Source of the DNA: Brevibacterium album DSM 18261
GTDB lineage: Bacteria; Actinomycetota; Actinomycetes; Actinomycetales; Brevibacteriaceae
DNA length: 64,000 nt
Direction: 5' to 3'
NCBI RefSeq assembly: GCF_000426445.1
Contig: NZ_AUFJ01000011.1
Coordinates: forward strand, 248,001-312,000
Shown here: positions 41,319 through 50,324 of the stretch, one piece after another
Layout: every line of letters starts with the position of its first letter
Position numbering within the stretch: position 1 is the stretch's first letter
Notes under the pieces: generated by a model
Told to the model about the DNA's origin: nothing
The model's input: the letters and a program-made list of their open reading frames with translations, nothing else
Databases searched by the model: none
Made by a program: the position numbers and the translations under genes

Positions 41319-42250
41319 CGGCAGACCTGACGACGGCCCTGACCGCCGAGGGCCTCACTCGCATGTATCCCGGGGGCGGGGGCATCCGCGACGTCTCCTT
41401 CACCGCCGCCGACCGCGCCGTCACCGCCGTCATCGGCCCCAACGGGGCGGGGAAGACCGTCCTCTTCAGCATCATCGCGGGCCTCGTGCACGCCGAGGCC
41501 GGCATCGTCGCACCGGCCTCGCCGCACGCGCGTGTGGCGTACTGCCCCGATGTGCCCCAGTTCGAGTCCTGGCTCACCGCCCGCGAGGTCGTGGAGACCT
41601 CGCTGGAGGTCTCGCGCGGGAGTGCGGAGCGGGGACAGCGCGCTCGCAGCGCAGACCTCGCCCGCGGAGCGCTCGAGGCCTGCGGCCTCGGTGCGGTGGG
41701 GGAGCGGCGCGTCGCGGACTTCTCCCGCGGCATGCTGCAGCGCCTCGGCATCGCCGCGGCCGTCGTCACCGATCCGGACGTCCTCATCCTCGACGAGCCG
41801 AACAGCGCGCTCGATCCCCTCGGCCGCGCCGATGTGCGGGACATCATCTCCGAGCAGAAGCGCCACCGCTGCATCCTCCTCTCCAGCCACATGCTCAGCG
41901 AGGTCGAACAGCTCGCCGATCACATCGTCGTCCTCGCCGAGGGGGAGGTCATCGCCCGGGGAACGACGGCCTCGATCTTCACCGACGGCCTCGCGCCCGT
42001 GTGGACGATCCGCCTCGGCGCACCGGCACGGATCGGCACCGCCGCGCTCGCCGCGGCTGTTCCCGAGGCGCACTTCGCGTTCGAGGCGGACACGCTGTGC
42101 ACGGTCCGCTTCCCCAGCTTCGAGGCTGCCGCGAACCGGCTCGTGATCGTCCTGCACCTCCTCGACTCGCCCCTTGTCGAAGTCACCCTGCGCGAGCGCG
42201 ATCTCGACGCCTCCTTCGCCCGCATCGTCCAGCACCAGGAGCGCCGATGA
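41315..42250 (+). CDS. ABC transporter ATP-binding protein
   Basis: The 311-residue ATPase has Walker A GPNGAGKT (about residue 42), an ABC signature variant FSRGMLQRLG, Walker B VLILDEPNSALDPLG and the switch His in LLSSHMLSEVE. It has the C-terminal extension of NatA/CcmA-type exporters. The signature begins FSRGM rather than LSGGQ, a common variant in this subgroup. It pairs with the permease downstream. Confidence 0.93.
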   Translation: MTADLTTALTAEGLTRMYPGGGGIRDVSFTAADRAVTAVIGPNGAGKTVLFSIIAGLVHAEAGIVAPASPHARVAYCPDVPQFESWLTAREVVETSLEVSRGSAERGQRARSADLARGALEACGLGAVGERRVADFSRGMLQRLGIAAAVVTDPDVLILDEPNSALDPLGRADVRDIISEQKRHRCILLSSHMLSEVEQLADHIVVLAEGEVIARGTTASIFTDGLAPVWTIRLGAPARIGTAALAAAVPEAHFAFEADTLCTVRFPSFEAAANRLVIVLHLLDSPLVEVTLRERDLDASFARIVQHQERR

Positions 42251-43008
42251 GCCTCATCCTCACCTCGGCCCGCGTCGAGACACTCCGCCTCACCCGTTCC
42301 GGCCTGCTGGCGGGACTGCTCGCCGTCTTCCCATTCTTCGGGCTCTCCGGCCCTGCCCTCGCGCTCTTCATGCCCGAGATCCTCGCGGCGGCGACGGGCA
42401 CGGAGCAGCTCACCATCGAGGCCGCCGCCCCGCGGCCGGAGGACGGGATCGTGCTGTTCAACCAGAGCGCCATGCAGCTCGGGCTCATCCTGGCCGTCGC
42501 CGTCGCGATCACCGCGCTGAGCTGGGACGCCCGGCCGGGCTCCTCGATCTTCTACCGGACGCGGGTCAGGTGCCTCGCCCGGCTCACGGTGCCCCGTCTC
42601 GCCATCGGGTGGATCGCGGTGATCGCCAGCTATGCCGTGGGCCTGCTGCTCGCCGCCGGCCTCACCGCACTGTCCCTCGGGCCGGCCGAGCCCGGGCTGG
42701 TCGCGGCGGTCGGCCTCGCCTCCGCGGCCTACCTCGTCATGGCCATGAGCATCGGACACCTCATCATGGCCCTCACCCGGCGCACCGCCGCCGCGATCGC
42801 CGCCGCCACGGTGCTGATGCTCGTGCTGCCGCTGCTGGGCGGCATCGACGCCCTCGCCGTGTGGGCGCCGACGACGCTCCTCGCTGCAGCGGGACTCGCG
42901 CCTGCGGAGCTGATGCTGCCGGTGCTCTCCGCCATCGCGGTCTCGGCCGGATGCGTCCTCGCCGCCGGTCTCGCAACGGCCCGGCACAGCCTTCGCCGTG
43001 AGGCCTGA
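42247..43008 (+). CDS. ABC transporter permease
   Basis: The 253-residue protein has about six membrane helices (LLAGLLAVFPFFGLSG, LGLILAVAVAITALSW, WIAVIASYAVGLLLAAG and others) and the F-Y-R-T-R-V juxtamembrane segment of ABC-2-type permeases. With the ATPase it should form a homodimeric exporter; the substrate is unknown. It overlaps the ATPase gene by 4 nt and ends the operon. Confidence 0.87.
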   Translation: MSLILTSARVETLRLTRSGLLAGLLAVFPFFGLSGPALALFMPEILAAATGTEQLTIEAAAPRPEDGIVLFNQSAMQLGLILAVAVAITALSWDARPGSSIFYRTRVRCLARLTVPRLAIGWIAVIASYAVGLLLAAGLTALSLGPAEPGLVAAVGLASAAYLVMAMSIGHLIMALTRRTAAAIAAATVLMLVLPLLGGIDALAVWAPTTLLAAAGLAPAELMLPVLSAIAVSAGCVLAAGLATARHSLRREA

Positions 43009-43168
43009 GCCCTGGCTACAGCGGCTCTGAGGAACCCGCCCGGCGCGGCACCGTGCCAGGCAGGCGGCGGGGCAGGGCGCTCCTGGTACTCTTCCGCCAT
43101 GGCCGGTGCGCACTGCCGTCCGCGGGTTCCCCTGCGGCGCGCCCAGGGCCGTCGGCGGAGGCGGGAAC

Positions 43169-43987
43169 ATGGGAACGGACGGCACTTCTGCGGCCGGGCG
43201 GAAGCGGATGCTGGGCGTCATCGCCTCCCTCTCGCTCCTCGGGGCCGGCGCGCTCGGTGCGATCGCGATCCTCGTGGGCGGAGGGGACTCCGGCCGCGCG
43301 CTCATGACGGCGTTCCTCGTCTTCGTGCTCAACGGCGTGGTCTTCATCGCCTTCGTGCACCGGCACCGCAGCGCGCGCATCGCGACCTGGGCCGCCGCCG
43401 GGCTCGCCTGCGCCACCTCGCTCCTCTTCACCTGGGTGGATGATCCGGCCTACTCCGAGGAGCATCCCCACGGCTGCGCCGATCCGATCCCGCGGGACGG
43501 GGGCGCCTGGTACGAATGCCCGCGGACCGCCTACGACTGGGCCCGGGACTTCTCCTTCGGGTTCTGGTTCGTGGTGGGCTGCCTCGTCCTCCTCGCGCTC
43601 TTCTCCCTCGCCTGGCCCTTCGTCCGCGAGCACAGGCCCCTGCGCCTCGCCTACGTCTCCGCGACCCTCCTCGGCCTCCTCGCCGCGCTGGGCTTCTGGC
43701 TCGTCGCGGGGCTGGGCGGCGGAGGCAGCCCGGGGGAGGACATGCTCCTGCGCGCCTCCGCCTCGGCGGCGATCCTCGCACTCATGGGTGCGGCGGTCGT
43801 CATCATCACCGCGGTCACGGAGCGGACGCGACGGCGGCGCCTGCCCGGCGGCATGCCCGCCCCCGAGGGGATCGAACGGCTCGTGGACGCCCGGATCGAG
43901 GCGTTCGCGCAGAGCCCCGCCTTCCGCGACGCCGTCCGTCGCGCCGTGGCCGAGGCCCGGGACGAGAGGCCGGAATCCGAGCGCTGA
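43169..43987 (+). CDS. Polytopic membrane protein of unknown function
   Basis: The 272-residue protein shows about six hydrophobic segments (LGVIASLSLLGAGALGAIAI, MTAFLVFVLNGVVFIAFV, and so on), with an extracytoplasmic-looking loop holding HPHGCADPIPRDGG and WYECP, two cysteines that could pair. A charged C-terminal helix follows (IEGF-like IEAFAQSPAFRDAVRRAV). Family not recognised. ATG 43169 has a CGGAGGCGGG site. A TACTCT hexamer at 43087 may be the -10 box. Confidence 0.7.
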   Translation: MGTDGTSAAGRKRMLGVIASLSLLGAGALGAIAILVGGGDSGRALMTAFLVFVLNGVVFIAFVHRHRSARIATWAAAGLACATSLLFTWVDDPAYSEEHPHGCADPIPRDGGAWYECPRTAYDWARDFSFGFWFVVGCLVLLALFSLAWPFVREHRPLRLAYVSATLLGLLAALGFWLVAGLGGGGSPGEDMLLRASASAAILALMGAAVVIITAVTERTRRRRLPGGMPAPEGIERLVDARIEAFAQSPAFRDAVRRAVAEARDERPESER

Positions 43988-44024
43988 AGGAGGGCGGGGC
44001 ATCTCCCTGGTCACCTGCCGATCC

Positions 44025-44113
44025 GTTCCAGATGTAGCGTAGGAGCCGTTCCAGATGTAGCGTAGGAGCCGTTCCAGATGTAGCGTAGGAGCCGTTCCAG
44101 ATGTAGCGTAGGA
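44025..44113 (+). repeat. Four tandem 23-bp repeats before the DUF4143 gene
   Basis: The unit begins GTTCCAGATGTAGCGTAGGA and recurs exactly every 23 bp at 44025, 44048, 44071 and 44094, the last copy being cut short by 3 bp. Each unit contains TAGCGT, which resembles the -10 hexamers seen elsewhere in this window. The array ends 25 nt before the start of the ATPase gene. Confidence 0.9.
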
Positions 44114-44138
44114 CGTCATCGCAGAGAGGAGCGCCGCC

Positions 44139-45392
44139 ATGCCCTACCTGCCCCGAACTCTCGACACGGTGCTGGACGACCTCATGGCCTATGAGGCCGC
44201 AGTGGCGATCGACGGCCCGAAGGGCGTGGGCAAGACCGCAACCGCAGCTCGCCGGGCCGCGAAGGCCTGGCGGCTGGACAACGCAGCCGAGCGGACTGCG
44301 CTCGAGGCCGATCCGGAATTCCTCGATGCGCCTGACGGCACGCTGCTCGTCGACGAATGGCAGCGGTACCCGGACATCTGGGACTCCGTCCGCCGGCAGG
44401 TCGATGACGGTGCGTCCCCGGGCAGGTTCCTGCTCACCGGCAGCGCCACTCCCCGGCAGGGCACGGACACCCACTCCGGTGCGGGCCGGATCGCCTCGGT
44501 GCGCATGCGGCCCATGGCGCTCTACGAGCGCGCGCACCTCGCGCCCGCCGTGAGCCTGTCCGGGCTGCTGGCCGGTGAGGAGGCGCGCCCCACCGGCAGC
44601 TCGCCGCTCACCGCCGCCGGGTACTACCGGGCGATCGCGGAGAGCGGCTTCCCCGACATCTTCGGCCTGCCCGAGCGGCAGGCGGCACGCCGGCTGGAGA
44701 ACTACCTGCAGAGGGTCATCGACAGGGACATGGCAGAACAGGGGTACGCAGTCCGGAAGCCGGAGACGCTGCGCCGCTGGCTGTCCGCCTACGCCGCTGC
44801 GACCTCCACGACCACTGCCTACTCCACGATGCTCGATTCGACCACCGCCGGCGACGGCGGCCAGCCCGCCCGGAGCACGACGGTGGCCTACCGCGACCAT
44901 CTCAGCCAGCTCTGGCTGCTCGACCCCGTTCCCGCCTGGCAGCCGCGCCTCGACAACCCCTTCCGCTGGCTCCAGGTCGCCCCCAAGCACCAGCTCGCAG
45001 ACCCCGCACTCGCCGCTCGTCTCCTCGGTCTGAGCTCAGCCGCCCTCGGCTCGGCACGCGGAGCCGTGATGGCCGGCCCGCTGTTCGAAGCGCTTGCGAC
45101 GCTGAGCGTCCGGGTCGCGGCCGAGGCGGCGGATGCGAGGGTCGGGCATCTGCGGACCAAGAGCGGTGACCGCGAGATCGACCTCGTGGTCGAGGGCTTC
45201 GACGGCGAAGTCCTCGGAATCGAGGTGAAGCTGTCGGCACACGTCGACGACCGGCACGTGAAGCATCTGCTGTGGCTGCGCGAGCAGCTGGGGGAGCGCG
45301 TCACGAACCTCGTAGTCCTGTACTCGGGCGCAGAGGCCTACCGCAGGCGGGACGGAGTCGCCGTCGTCCCGCTCGCCCTGCTCGGCCCCTGA
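44139..45392 (+). CDS. AAA ATPase with DUF4143 C-terminal domain
   Basis: The 417-residue protein has an AAA_14 ATPase domain (Walker A GPKGVGKT at residues 26-33, Walker B TLLVDEWQ, sensor FLLTGSATP) and a DUF4143 domain. Its C-terminus shows a nuclease-like D-x(n)-E-x-K pattern (REIDLVVEGFD then LGIEVKLS) as seen in PD-(D/E)XK folds. The cellular role of this family is unknown; such genes are often in accessory DNA. A GAGAGGAG site precedes the ATG, and four 23-bp repeats lie in its promoter region. Confidence 0.88.
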   Translation: MPYLPRTLDTVLDDLMAYEAAVAIDGPKGVGKTATAARRAAKAWRLDNAAERTALEADPEFLDAPDGTLLVDEWQRYPDIWDSVRRQVDDGASPGRFLLTGSATPRQGTDTHSGAGRIASVRMRPMALYERAHLAPAVSLSGLLAGEEARPTGSSPLTAAGYYRAIAESGFPDIFGLPERQAARRLENYLQRVIDRDMAEQGYAVRKPETLRRWLSAYAAATSTTTAYSTMLDSTTAGDGGQPARSTTVAYRDHLSQLWLLDPVPAWQPRLDNPFRWLQVAPKHQLADPALAARLLGLSSAALGSARGAVMAGPLFEALATLSVRVAAEAADARVGHLRTKSGDREIDLVVEGFDGEVLGIEVKLSAHVDDRHVKHLLWLREQLGERVTNLVVLYSGAEAYRRRDGVAVVPLALLGP

Positions 45393-45413
45393 GCAGGACC
45401 CGACACCCGGACC

Positions 45414-46601
45414 CTACTCCGCCCGGGGCATCGGCCGCCCCAGCACCTTCGCGAGGCGTCCCGGCGCGGGCCGGTCCTCCCAGTGGCGCTCGACCGCCTC
45501 CTCGTAGGCGCCCACGAGGGCCTCCGTGGCCGCCGCCCAGGAGCTCGCCTCGGCCTCGGCCCTGCCTCCCGCGGACAGCCGGGCCGCGAGCGCGGAGTCG
45601 TCGAGCACGCGCATGATCTTCGCGGCGAGGTCCGCGGCGTCCCCCGGTTCGTGCAGGAGCCCGCCCACGCCGTCGCGCACCGCGAACGGTATGCCCCCCG
45701 CCCGCGCGCCCACCACGGGCACGCCCGAGGCCATCGACTCCAGTGCGACGAGCCCGAGCGTCTCGGTGGTCGAGGGGAAGGCGAACAGGTCCGCACTCGC
45801 GTATGCCGAGGCGAGCTCCTCGCCGCTCATGTAGCCGGTGAACACCGTCCGCGTGCCCGCGAACTCCCGCTCCAGCTCCTCGCGGAACGGTCCCGAGCCC
45901 ACGAACGCGAGGCGCACGTCCTCCGGCAGGCGCGCATACGCCTCCCGGAGCAGCAGCAGGTCCTTCTCCTTCGACAGCCGCCCCACGTAGACGAGCAGCC
46001 GGTCCTCCGGGTGCCCTGCCGTCAGGCGTGCGCGCATCGCCGCACTCGCCCGGGCGGGGGAGTAGGCCCGGGTGTCCACCGCCTTGGGCCACAGCCGGAC
46101 ATTGCCGATCCCGGCGCCGGCCGCCCGCTGGACCATCTGCTGGGAGGTGCAGAGGTTCACCTCGGCGAGATTGTGCATCCGGGTGATCCACCGGGAGGTC
46201 GTGTCCGTGATCCACTCGAGGCCGAGCCTGCGCGTGTACGAGGGCACATCCGTGTGAAAGCTCGCGACGAGCGGCAGATGCCGTCGTCTGGCCGAGAGCG
46301 TCCCGTAGGCGGCCAGCCACACCGGGTTGACCGCATGCACCACGTGCGGGTGGAAGCGCTCCATCGTCCGTGCGATCGAGGGCGTCGGCAGGCCCACCTG
46401 CAGCTCCGGATACCAGGGCTTGAACGGCACGGAGCGCACCGGGACCACGTCGAAGCCCGCGAAGGACGCAGGCGGCGTGCCGGGGGCGAACACCACCACC
46501 TCGTGGCCCAGCTCCGCGAGCTGCTCCAGCGACCGGGTCAGCCGTGTGACGACGCCGTCGATCTTGGGCAGGAAGACCTCGGTGAAGAGCGCGATCCGCA
46601 C
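45414..46601 (-). CDS. sqdX: SqdX-like GT4 glycosyltransferase
   Basis: The 395-residue GT-B enzyme starts VRIALFTEVFLPKIDGVVTR and contains NLAEVNLCTSQQMVQRA and VRLWPKAVDT, all closely like cyanobacterial SqdX, which transfers sulfoquinovose to diacylglycerol. The GT4 motif E-x7-E is TETLGLVALE. It follows the SqdB-like gene by only 4 nt. Actinobacterial PimB/MgtA mannosyltransferases are related, so a mannosyl or other glycolipid role is the alternative; the partner gene tips the balance. GTG start at 46601. Confidence 0.75.
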   Translation of the reverse strand: MRIALFTEVFLPKIDGVVTRLTRSLEQLAELGHEVVVFAPGTPPASFAGFDVVPVRSVPFKPWYPELQVGLPTPSIARTMERFHPHVVHAVNPVWLAAYGTLSARRRHLPLVASFHTDVPSYTRRLGLEWITDTTSRWITRMHNLAEVNLCTSQQMVQRAAGAGIGNVRLWPKAVDTRAYSPARASAAMRARLTAGHPEDRLLVYVGRLSKEKDLLLLREAYARLPEDVRLAFVGSGPFREELEREFAGTRTVFTGYMSGEELASAYASADLFAFPSTTETLGLVALESMASGVPVVGARAGGIPFAVRDGVGGLLHEPGDAADLAAKIMRVLDDSALAARLSAGGRAEAEASSWAAATEALVGAYEEAVERHWEDRPAPGRLAKVLGRPMPRAE

Positions 46602-46605
46602 GGGC

Positions 46606-47844
46606 TCAGACGTTCCGGGCGGGCGCGGCCTCGGCGAGGCTCGCGGGCACGCCCGGCGCCGTCCTGTCGTTCCACAGGCTCGTGGCGGGGATCTTCGACA
46701 GGTCGGCGCGGTGCGCCCAGCGCCGGGCCGTCTCCTCGACCTCCTTGAGCAGGCCCGCGGACAGCGTGGTGGGCTCGAGCCCGAGGTCGAGGAAGGTCTC
46801 GTTCGCCGCATACAGGTCGTTCTCCGCCGATTCCTGCCGGGGATTGGGCACCGTCTCCACGCGCGCCCCGGAGATCTCCGCGAGCAGTTCCGCGAGATCG
46901 CGCACCCGGTGCGTCTCCGTGAGCTGATTGAAGATCTTCACCCGGTCCCCGGCCGCCGGCGGATTGTCCACCGCGAGCCGGATGCAGCGGACCATGTCCT
47001 GGATGTGGATGAATGCCCGCGTCTGCCCGCCCGTGCCGTGCACCGTGAGCGGATAGCCCACGGCGGCCTGCATGAGGAAGCGGTTGAGGACGGTGCCGTA
47101 GTCGCCGTCGTAGTCGAAGCGGTTGACGAGCCGCTCGTCGAGCTCGGTCTCCTCCGTGTGCGTGCCCCAGATGATGCCCTGGTGCAGGTCCGTGATCCGC
47201 AGCCGGTCGTTCTTCGCGTAGAAGGCGAACAGGTGCTGGTCGAGCACCTTCGTCATGTGGTAGATGCTGCCCGGGTTGGACGGGTAGAGGATGGTCTGGT
47301 CGATGAGCTCGCCGGTCCGGTTGCCCGCGGCGTCCTCGGCATGCGCCTTGACGTCCAGGTAGCCCTCCGGGATGCGCATCCCGGCGGTGCCGTAGCCGTA
47401 CACGCCCATCGTGCCCAGGTGCACCACGTGGACGTCCAGCCCGGACTCCACGATCGCGGCGAGCACATTGTGCGTCGCGTTCACATTGTTGTCGACGGTG
47501 TAGCGCTTGTGGCCAGGGGACTTCATCGAGTACGGCGCCGCCCGCTGCTCCGCGAAGTGGATCAGGGTGTCGGGCCGGGTCTCGCGGAGCAGGCCGAGGA
47601 AGCCCTCGTAGTCCTCTGCGAGATCGAGCTCGCGGAAGCCGATCCGCCGCCCCGTGGCCTCGTGCCAGGCCGCGAGCCGCTCCGCGGGCGTGCGGATGGG
47701 GGTGAGGGACTCTGCGCCCAGCTCCTCATCGATGCGCCTGCGCGAGAGGTTGTCCACGATCTCCACATCGTGGCCCGCCTGGGAAAGATGCAGTGCGGCG
47801 GGCCAGCCGCAGAAGCCGTCACCGCCGAGGACGAGGATCCGCAC
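46606..47844 (-). CDS. sqdB: UDP-sulfoquinovose synthase-like enzyme
   Basis: The 412-residue SDR starts with GGDGFCGWPAALHLSQAGH, and has VDNLSRRRID, ESLTPIRTPAERLAAW, HFAEQRAAPYSMKSP, GTMGVYGYG and the catalytic Y-x3-K in SIYHMTKV. These segments are diagnostic of SQD1/SqdB, which makes UDP-sulfoquinovose from UDP-glucose and sulfite using bound NAD. The GTG start has AAGGAGAAA upstream. Together with the adjacent glycosyltransferase this forms a minimal SQDG operon. Use for a different sulfonated sugar is possible. Confidence 0.88.
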   Translation of the reverse strand: MRILVLGGDGFCGWPAALHLSQAGHDVEIVDNLSRRRIDEELGAESLTPIRTPAERLAAWHEATGRRIGFRELDLAEDYEGFLGLLRETRPDTLIHFAEQRAAPYSMKSPGHKRYTVDNNVNATHNVLAAIVESGLDVHVVHLGTMGVYGYGTAGMRIPEGYLDVKAHAEDAAGNRTGELIDQTILYPSNPGSIYHMTKVLDQHLFAFYAKNDRLRITDLHQGIIWGTHTEETELDERLVNRFDYDGDYGTVLNRFLMQAAVGYPLTVHGTGGQTRAFIHIQDMVRCIRLAVDNPPAAGDRVKIFNQLTETHRVRDLAELLAEISGARVETVPNPRQESAENDLYAANETFLDLGLEPTTLSAGLLKEVEETARRWAHRADLSKIPATSLWNDRTAPGVPASLAEAAPARNV

Positions 47845-48022
47845 GAGTTTCTCCTTGTGTTGCCGTCAGATCACCTCACACTACTCGGAGCGTAGACTCC
47901 CGGGTGAAGGCTGACCGATGTGCAGATGAACACCGTTTCCGGACAGCCTCCTGAGAACAGAACCGGGCCCGCGGCAGGTCCGGCCGAATCGGACCGGCCG
48001 CATCGAGACAGCAGAGGACACC
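47845..48022. promoter_or_regulatory. Divergent promoter region of sqdB and the dipeptidase
   Basis: Candidate -10 boxes are TAGACT on the plus strand (47891-47896) and TAGTGT on the minus strand (about 47884-47879). No clear dyad or regulator gene accompanies them. Confidence 0.35.
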
Positions 48023-49348
48023 ATGACCGACCACACCCCCGGCGACCGCTTCGACGGCGCCGTCGCAGAGACGCTCGGCATCGCCCAGTCGCTCATCCGC
48101 TTCGACACCCAGAACTGGGGCGAGGGGAAGGCGAATCCCGAGCGCGAGGCGACGGAGTGGATCGCGGAGCAGCTGAGCGAGGTGGGCCTCGACTCCGTCA
48201 TCCACGACTCGGAGCCCGGCCGGGCCAACCTCGTCGCCCGCATCCCCGGCACCGATCCGGAGGCCGGGGCGCTCGTGGTCCACGGCCACACGGACGTCGT
48301 CCCGGCCGATGCCTCGGAGTGGACCGTGGACCCGTTCGAAGGCGTCGTCCGCGACGGCCTGCTGTGGGGCCGCGGCGCGGTCGACATGAAGGACATGGAC
48401 GCGATGATCATCGCGAGCGTCCGCGACATGCTCCGCCGCGGTCTGCGTCCGCGCCGCGACCTCATCATCGCGTTCTTCGCGGACGAGGAGGCCGGCAGCG
48501 TCTACGGCTCCCACTACATGGTCGACAACCACCCGGAGCTCTTCGCGGGCGCCACCGAGGCGATCAGCGAGGTGGGCGGCTACTCCACCGACATCCGCGG
48601 GCAGCGCGTCTACCTCATCCAGACCGCGGAGAAGGGCATCGCCTGGCTCCGCCTCATCGCCCACGGCACCGCCGGCCACGGTTCGATGGAGAACCGCGAC
48701 AACCCGATCACCCGGCTCGCGGGCGCACTCGCCCGCATCGGCGCCCACGAATGGCCCGAGGCCATGCCCCAGTCCACCCGGGACCTGCTCGCGGGCGTCT
48801 CCGAGCTCACCGGCATCGAGTTCACCGCGGAGACGACGGGCGAGCTCATCGCCGAGCTCGGCTCGATCGCGAAGTTCGTGGGCCCGACCCTGCGCAACAC
48901 CTCGAACCCCACCGTCATCCAGGGCGGGTACAAGCACAACGTCATCCCCTCGACGGCCCAGGCCCTCGTCGACTGCCGCGTGCTGCCCGGACAGTTCGAG
49001 GAGGTCATGCTCACGATCAAGGAGCTCGCGGGCGAGGGCATCGACGTCGAGACCGTCGTCACCGGCGACGCGCTCGAGGCCGAGTTCTCCGGCCGCCTCG
49101 TCGACACGATGCAGGCGTGCCTGCTCGGCGAGGACCCGAACGCGATCATCCTGCCGCACGCGATGAGCGGGGGCACGGACAACAAGGCGCTGTCGAAGCT
49201 GGACATCACCGGCTACGGCTTCGCCCCGCTGCGCCTCACCGGCGACCTCGACTTCGCCGCGATGTTCCACGGCCGCGACGAGCGCGTCCCGGTCGAGGCC
49301 CTCGAGTTCGGCACCCGCGTGCTCAGCCGCTTCCTGCTGGAGGCCTGA
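48023..49348 (+). CDS. M20-family dipeptidase/peptidase
   Basis: The 441-residue metallopeptidase has the M20 zinc ligands in order: HGHTDVVP, GRGAVDMKDMD (bridging Asp), FADEEAGS with the catalytic Glu pair, and the C-terminal His in FHGRDERVP. A dimerisation lid lies between (about residues 200-320). It probably hydrolyses dipeptides or N-acyl amino acids in the cytoplasm. It overlaps the end of the convergent YdcZ gene by 26 bp. Confidence 0.92.
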   Translation: MTDHTPGDRFDGAVAETLGIAQSLIRFDTQNWGEGKANPEREATEWIAEQLSEVGLDSVIHDSEPGRANLVARIPGTDPEAGALVVHGHTDVVPADASEWTVDPFEGVVRDGLLWGRGAVDMKDMDAMIIASVRDMLRRGLRPRRDLIIAFFADEEAGSVYGSHYMVDNHPELFAGATEAISEVGGYSTDIRGQRVYLIQTAEKGIAWLRLIAHGTAGHGSMENRDNPITRLAGALARIGAHEWPEAMPQSTRDLLAGVSELTGIEFTAETTGELIAELGSIAKFVGPTLRNTSNPTVIQGGYKHNVIPSTAQALVDCRVLPGQFEEVMLTIKELAGEGIDVETVVTGDALEAEFSGRLVDTMQACLLGEDPNAIILPHAMSGGTDNKALSKLDITGYGFAPLRLTGDLDFAAMFHGRDERVPVEALEFGTRVLSRFLLEA

Positions 49349-50270
49349 GGGAGGCCAGCACCACCCCGGCCAGCACGACGGCCATGCCGATGCCCGTGGC
49401 CGGCGTCACCGGCGGGCTGCCCGGGAACGTGAGGTCGAGGACGAGGGAGCCCGCGAGGTTTCCGAACAGCGAGGTGAGCGAGAGCAGCAGGACGCCCAGG
49501 CGCTGCACGGTCGTCGTGGTGACGCCGATGAACACCACCCCGATCGCCCCGCCCGCGAGCATCCACGCCTCCGCGGGCAGCTGCGGGAGGGCGGCCGGGG
49601 GAGCGCCGGCCGCCCAGGCGAGCCCCGAGCACACGAGGAGGAAGGCCCCGCCCACCGCGAAGTTCACGGTCGTCGCGGTCACCGCCGAGGCCGCTACCAG
49701 CTTCACGCGCCCGTTGAGCGCCTGCTGCACCGTGGTGAGCGCCCCCGAGGCGAAGGGCACGAAGGGCGCCCACACCGGGAAGGACTCCGCGCTCCCGCCC
49801 CAGCTCGCCGTGACGACCCCGGCCATCGCGATGAGGGTGCCGAGGACGCGGCCGGGCGTGGCCGGCGTCCGGCCGCCGGGCGGGAGCGCCGTCGAGTCCA
49901 CGAGGAGGGCACCTGCCAGCTGCCCGCCCACGAAGGCCGTCGTGAAGACCGAGACCCCGATGAGCGGGACCGTGAATGCCTGCGCGATGACGACGCCCAC
50001 CCCGCCCAGACCGCCGAGGAGCATCCACCAGCGGAGGCGGCCGCAGCGCAGCGCCGCGGCGAGCGAGCCGAACCCGCGCCGCGCGGCCGGGCCGAACGCG
50101 ACGGCGACCGCCATGATGGCGAGTCCGCCCAGGAACGACAGGGTCGCCGCGTGGACGCCGGAGCCGACCACCCCGGCGAGCGTGCCGTTGGCCCGGGACT
50201 GGAAGGCCATGAGGAGGCCGGCCAGGGCCGTCGCGGCGGCGGCGAACAGGACGGTGGGATCAGTGCGCAC
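49323..50270 (-). CDS. DMT-family transporter with two YdcZ (DUF606) halves
   Basis: The 315-residue protein has ten or so membrane helices arranged as two homologous halves, each opening like YdcZ: LAGLLMAFQSRANGTLAGVVG in the first and FASGALTTVQQALNGRVKLVA in the second. Single-half DUF606 proteins are inner-membrane exporters of the drug/metabolite type; this fused form is common in actinobacteria. Substrate unknown. Its 3' end overlaps the dipeptidase on the other strand. Confidence 0.83.
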   Translation of the reverse strand: MRTDPTVLFAAAATALAGLLMAFQSRANGTLAGVVGSGVHAATLSFLGGLAIMAVAVAFGPAARRGFGSLAAALRCGRLRWWMLLGGLGGVGVVIAQAFTVPLIGVSVFTTAFVGGQLAGALLVDSTALPPGGRTPATPGRVLGTLIAMAGVVTASWGGSAESFPVWAPFVPFASGALTTVQQALNGRVKLVAASAVTATTVNFAVGGAFLLVCSGLAWAAGAPPAALPQLPAEAWMLAGGAIGVVFIGVTTTTVQRLGVLLLSLTSLFGNLAGSLVLDLTFPGSPPVTPATGIGMAVVLAGVVLASLRPPAGSG

Positions 50271-50324
50271 CAGCGCAGGCTAGCACCGGCGCAGGTCGCC
50301 GACGCGTCCGGCTACAGTTGAGCG

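Noticed and set aside
44025-44113. Tandem 23-bp repeats as a CRISPR array
   Set aside because: The repeats are contiguous with no spacers between units, and no cas gene is present.
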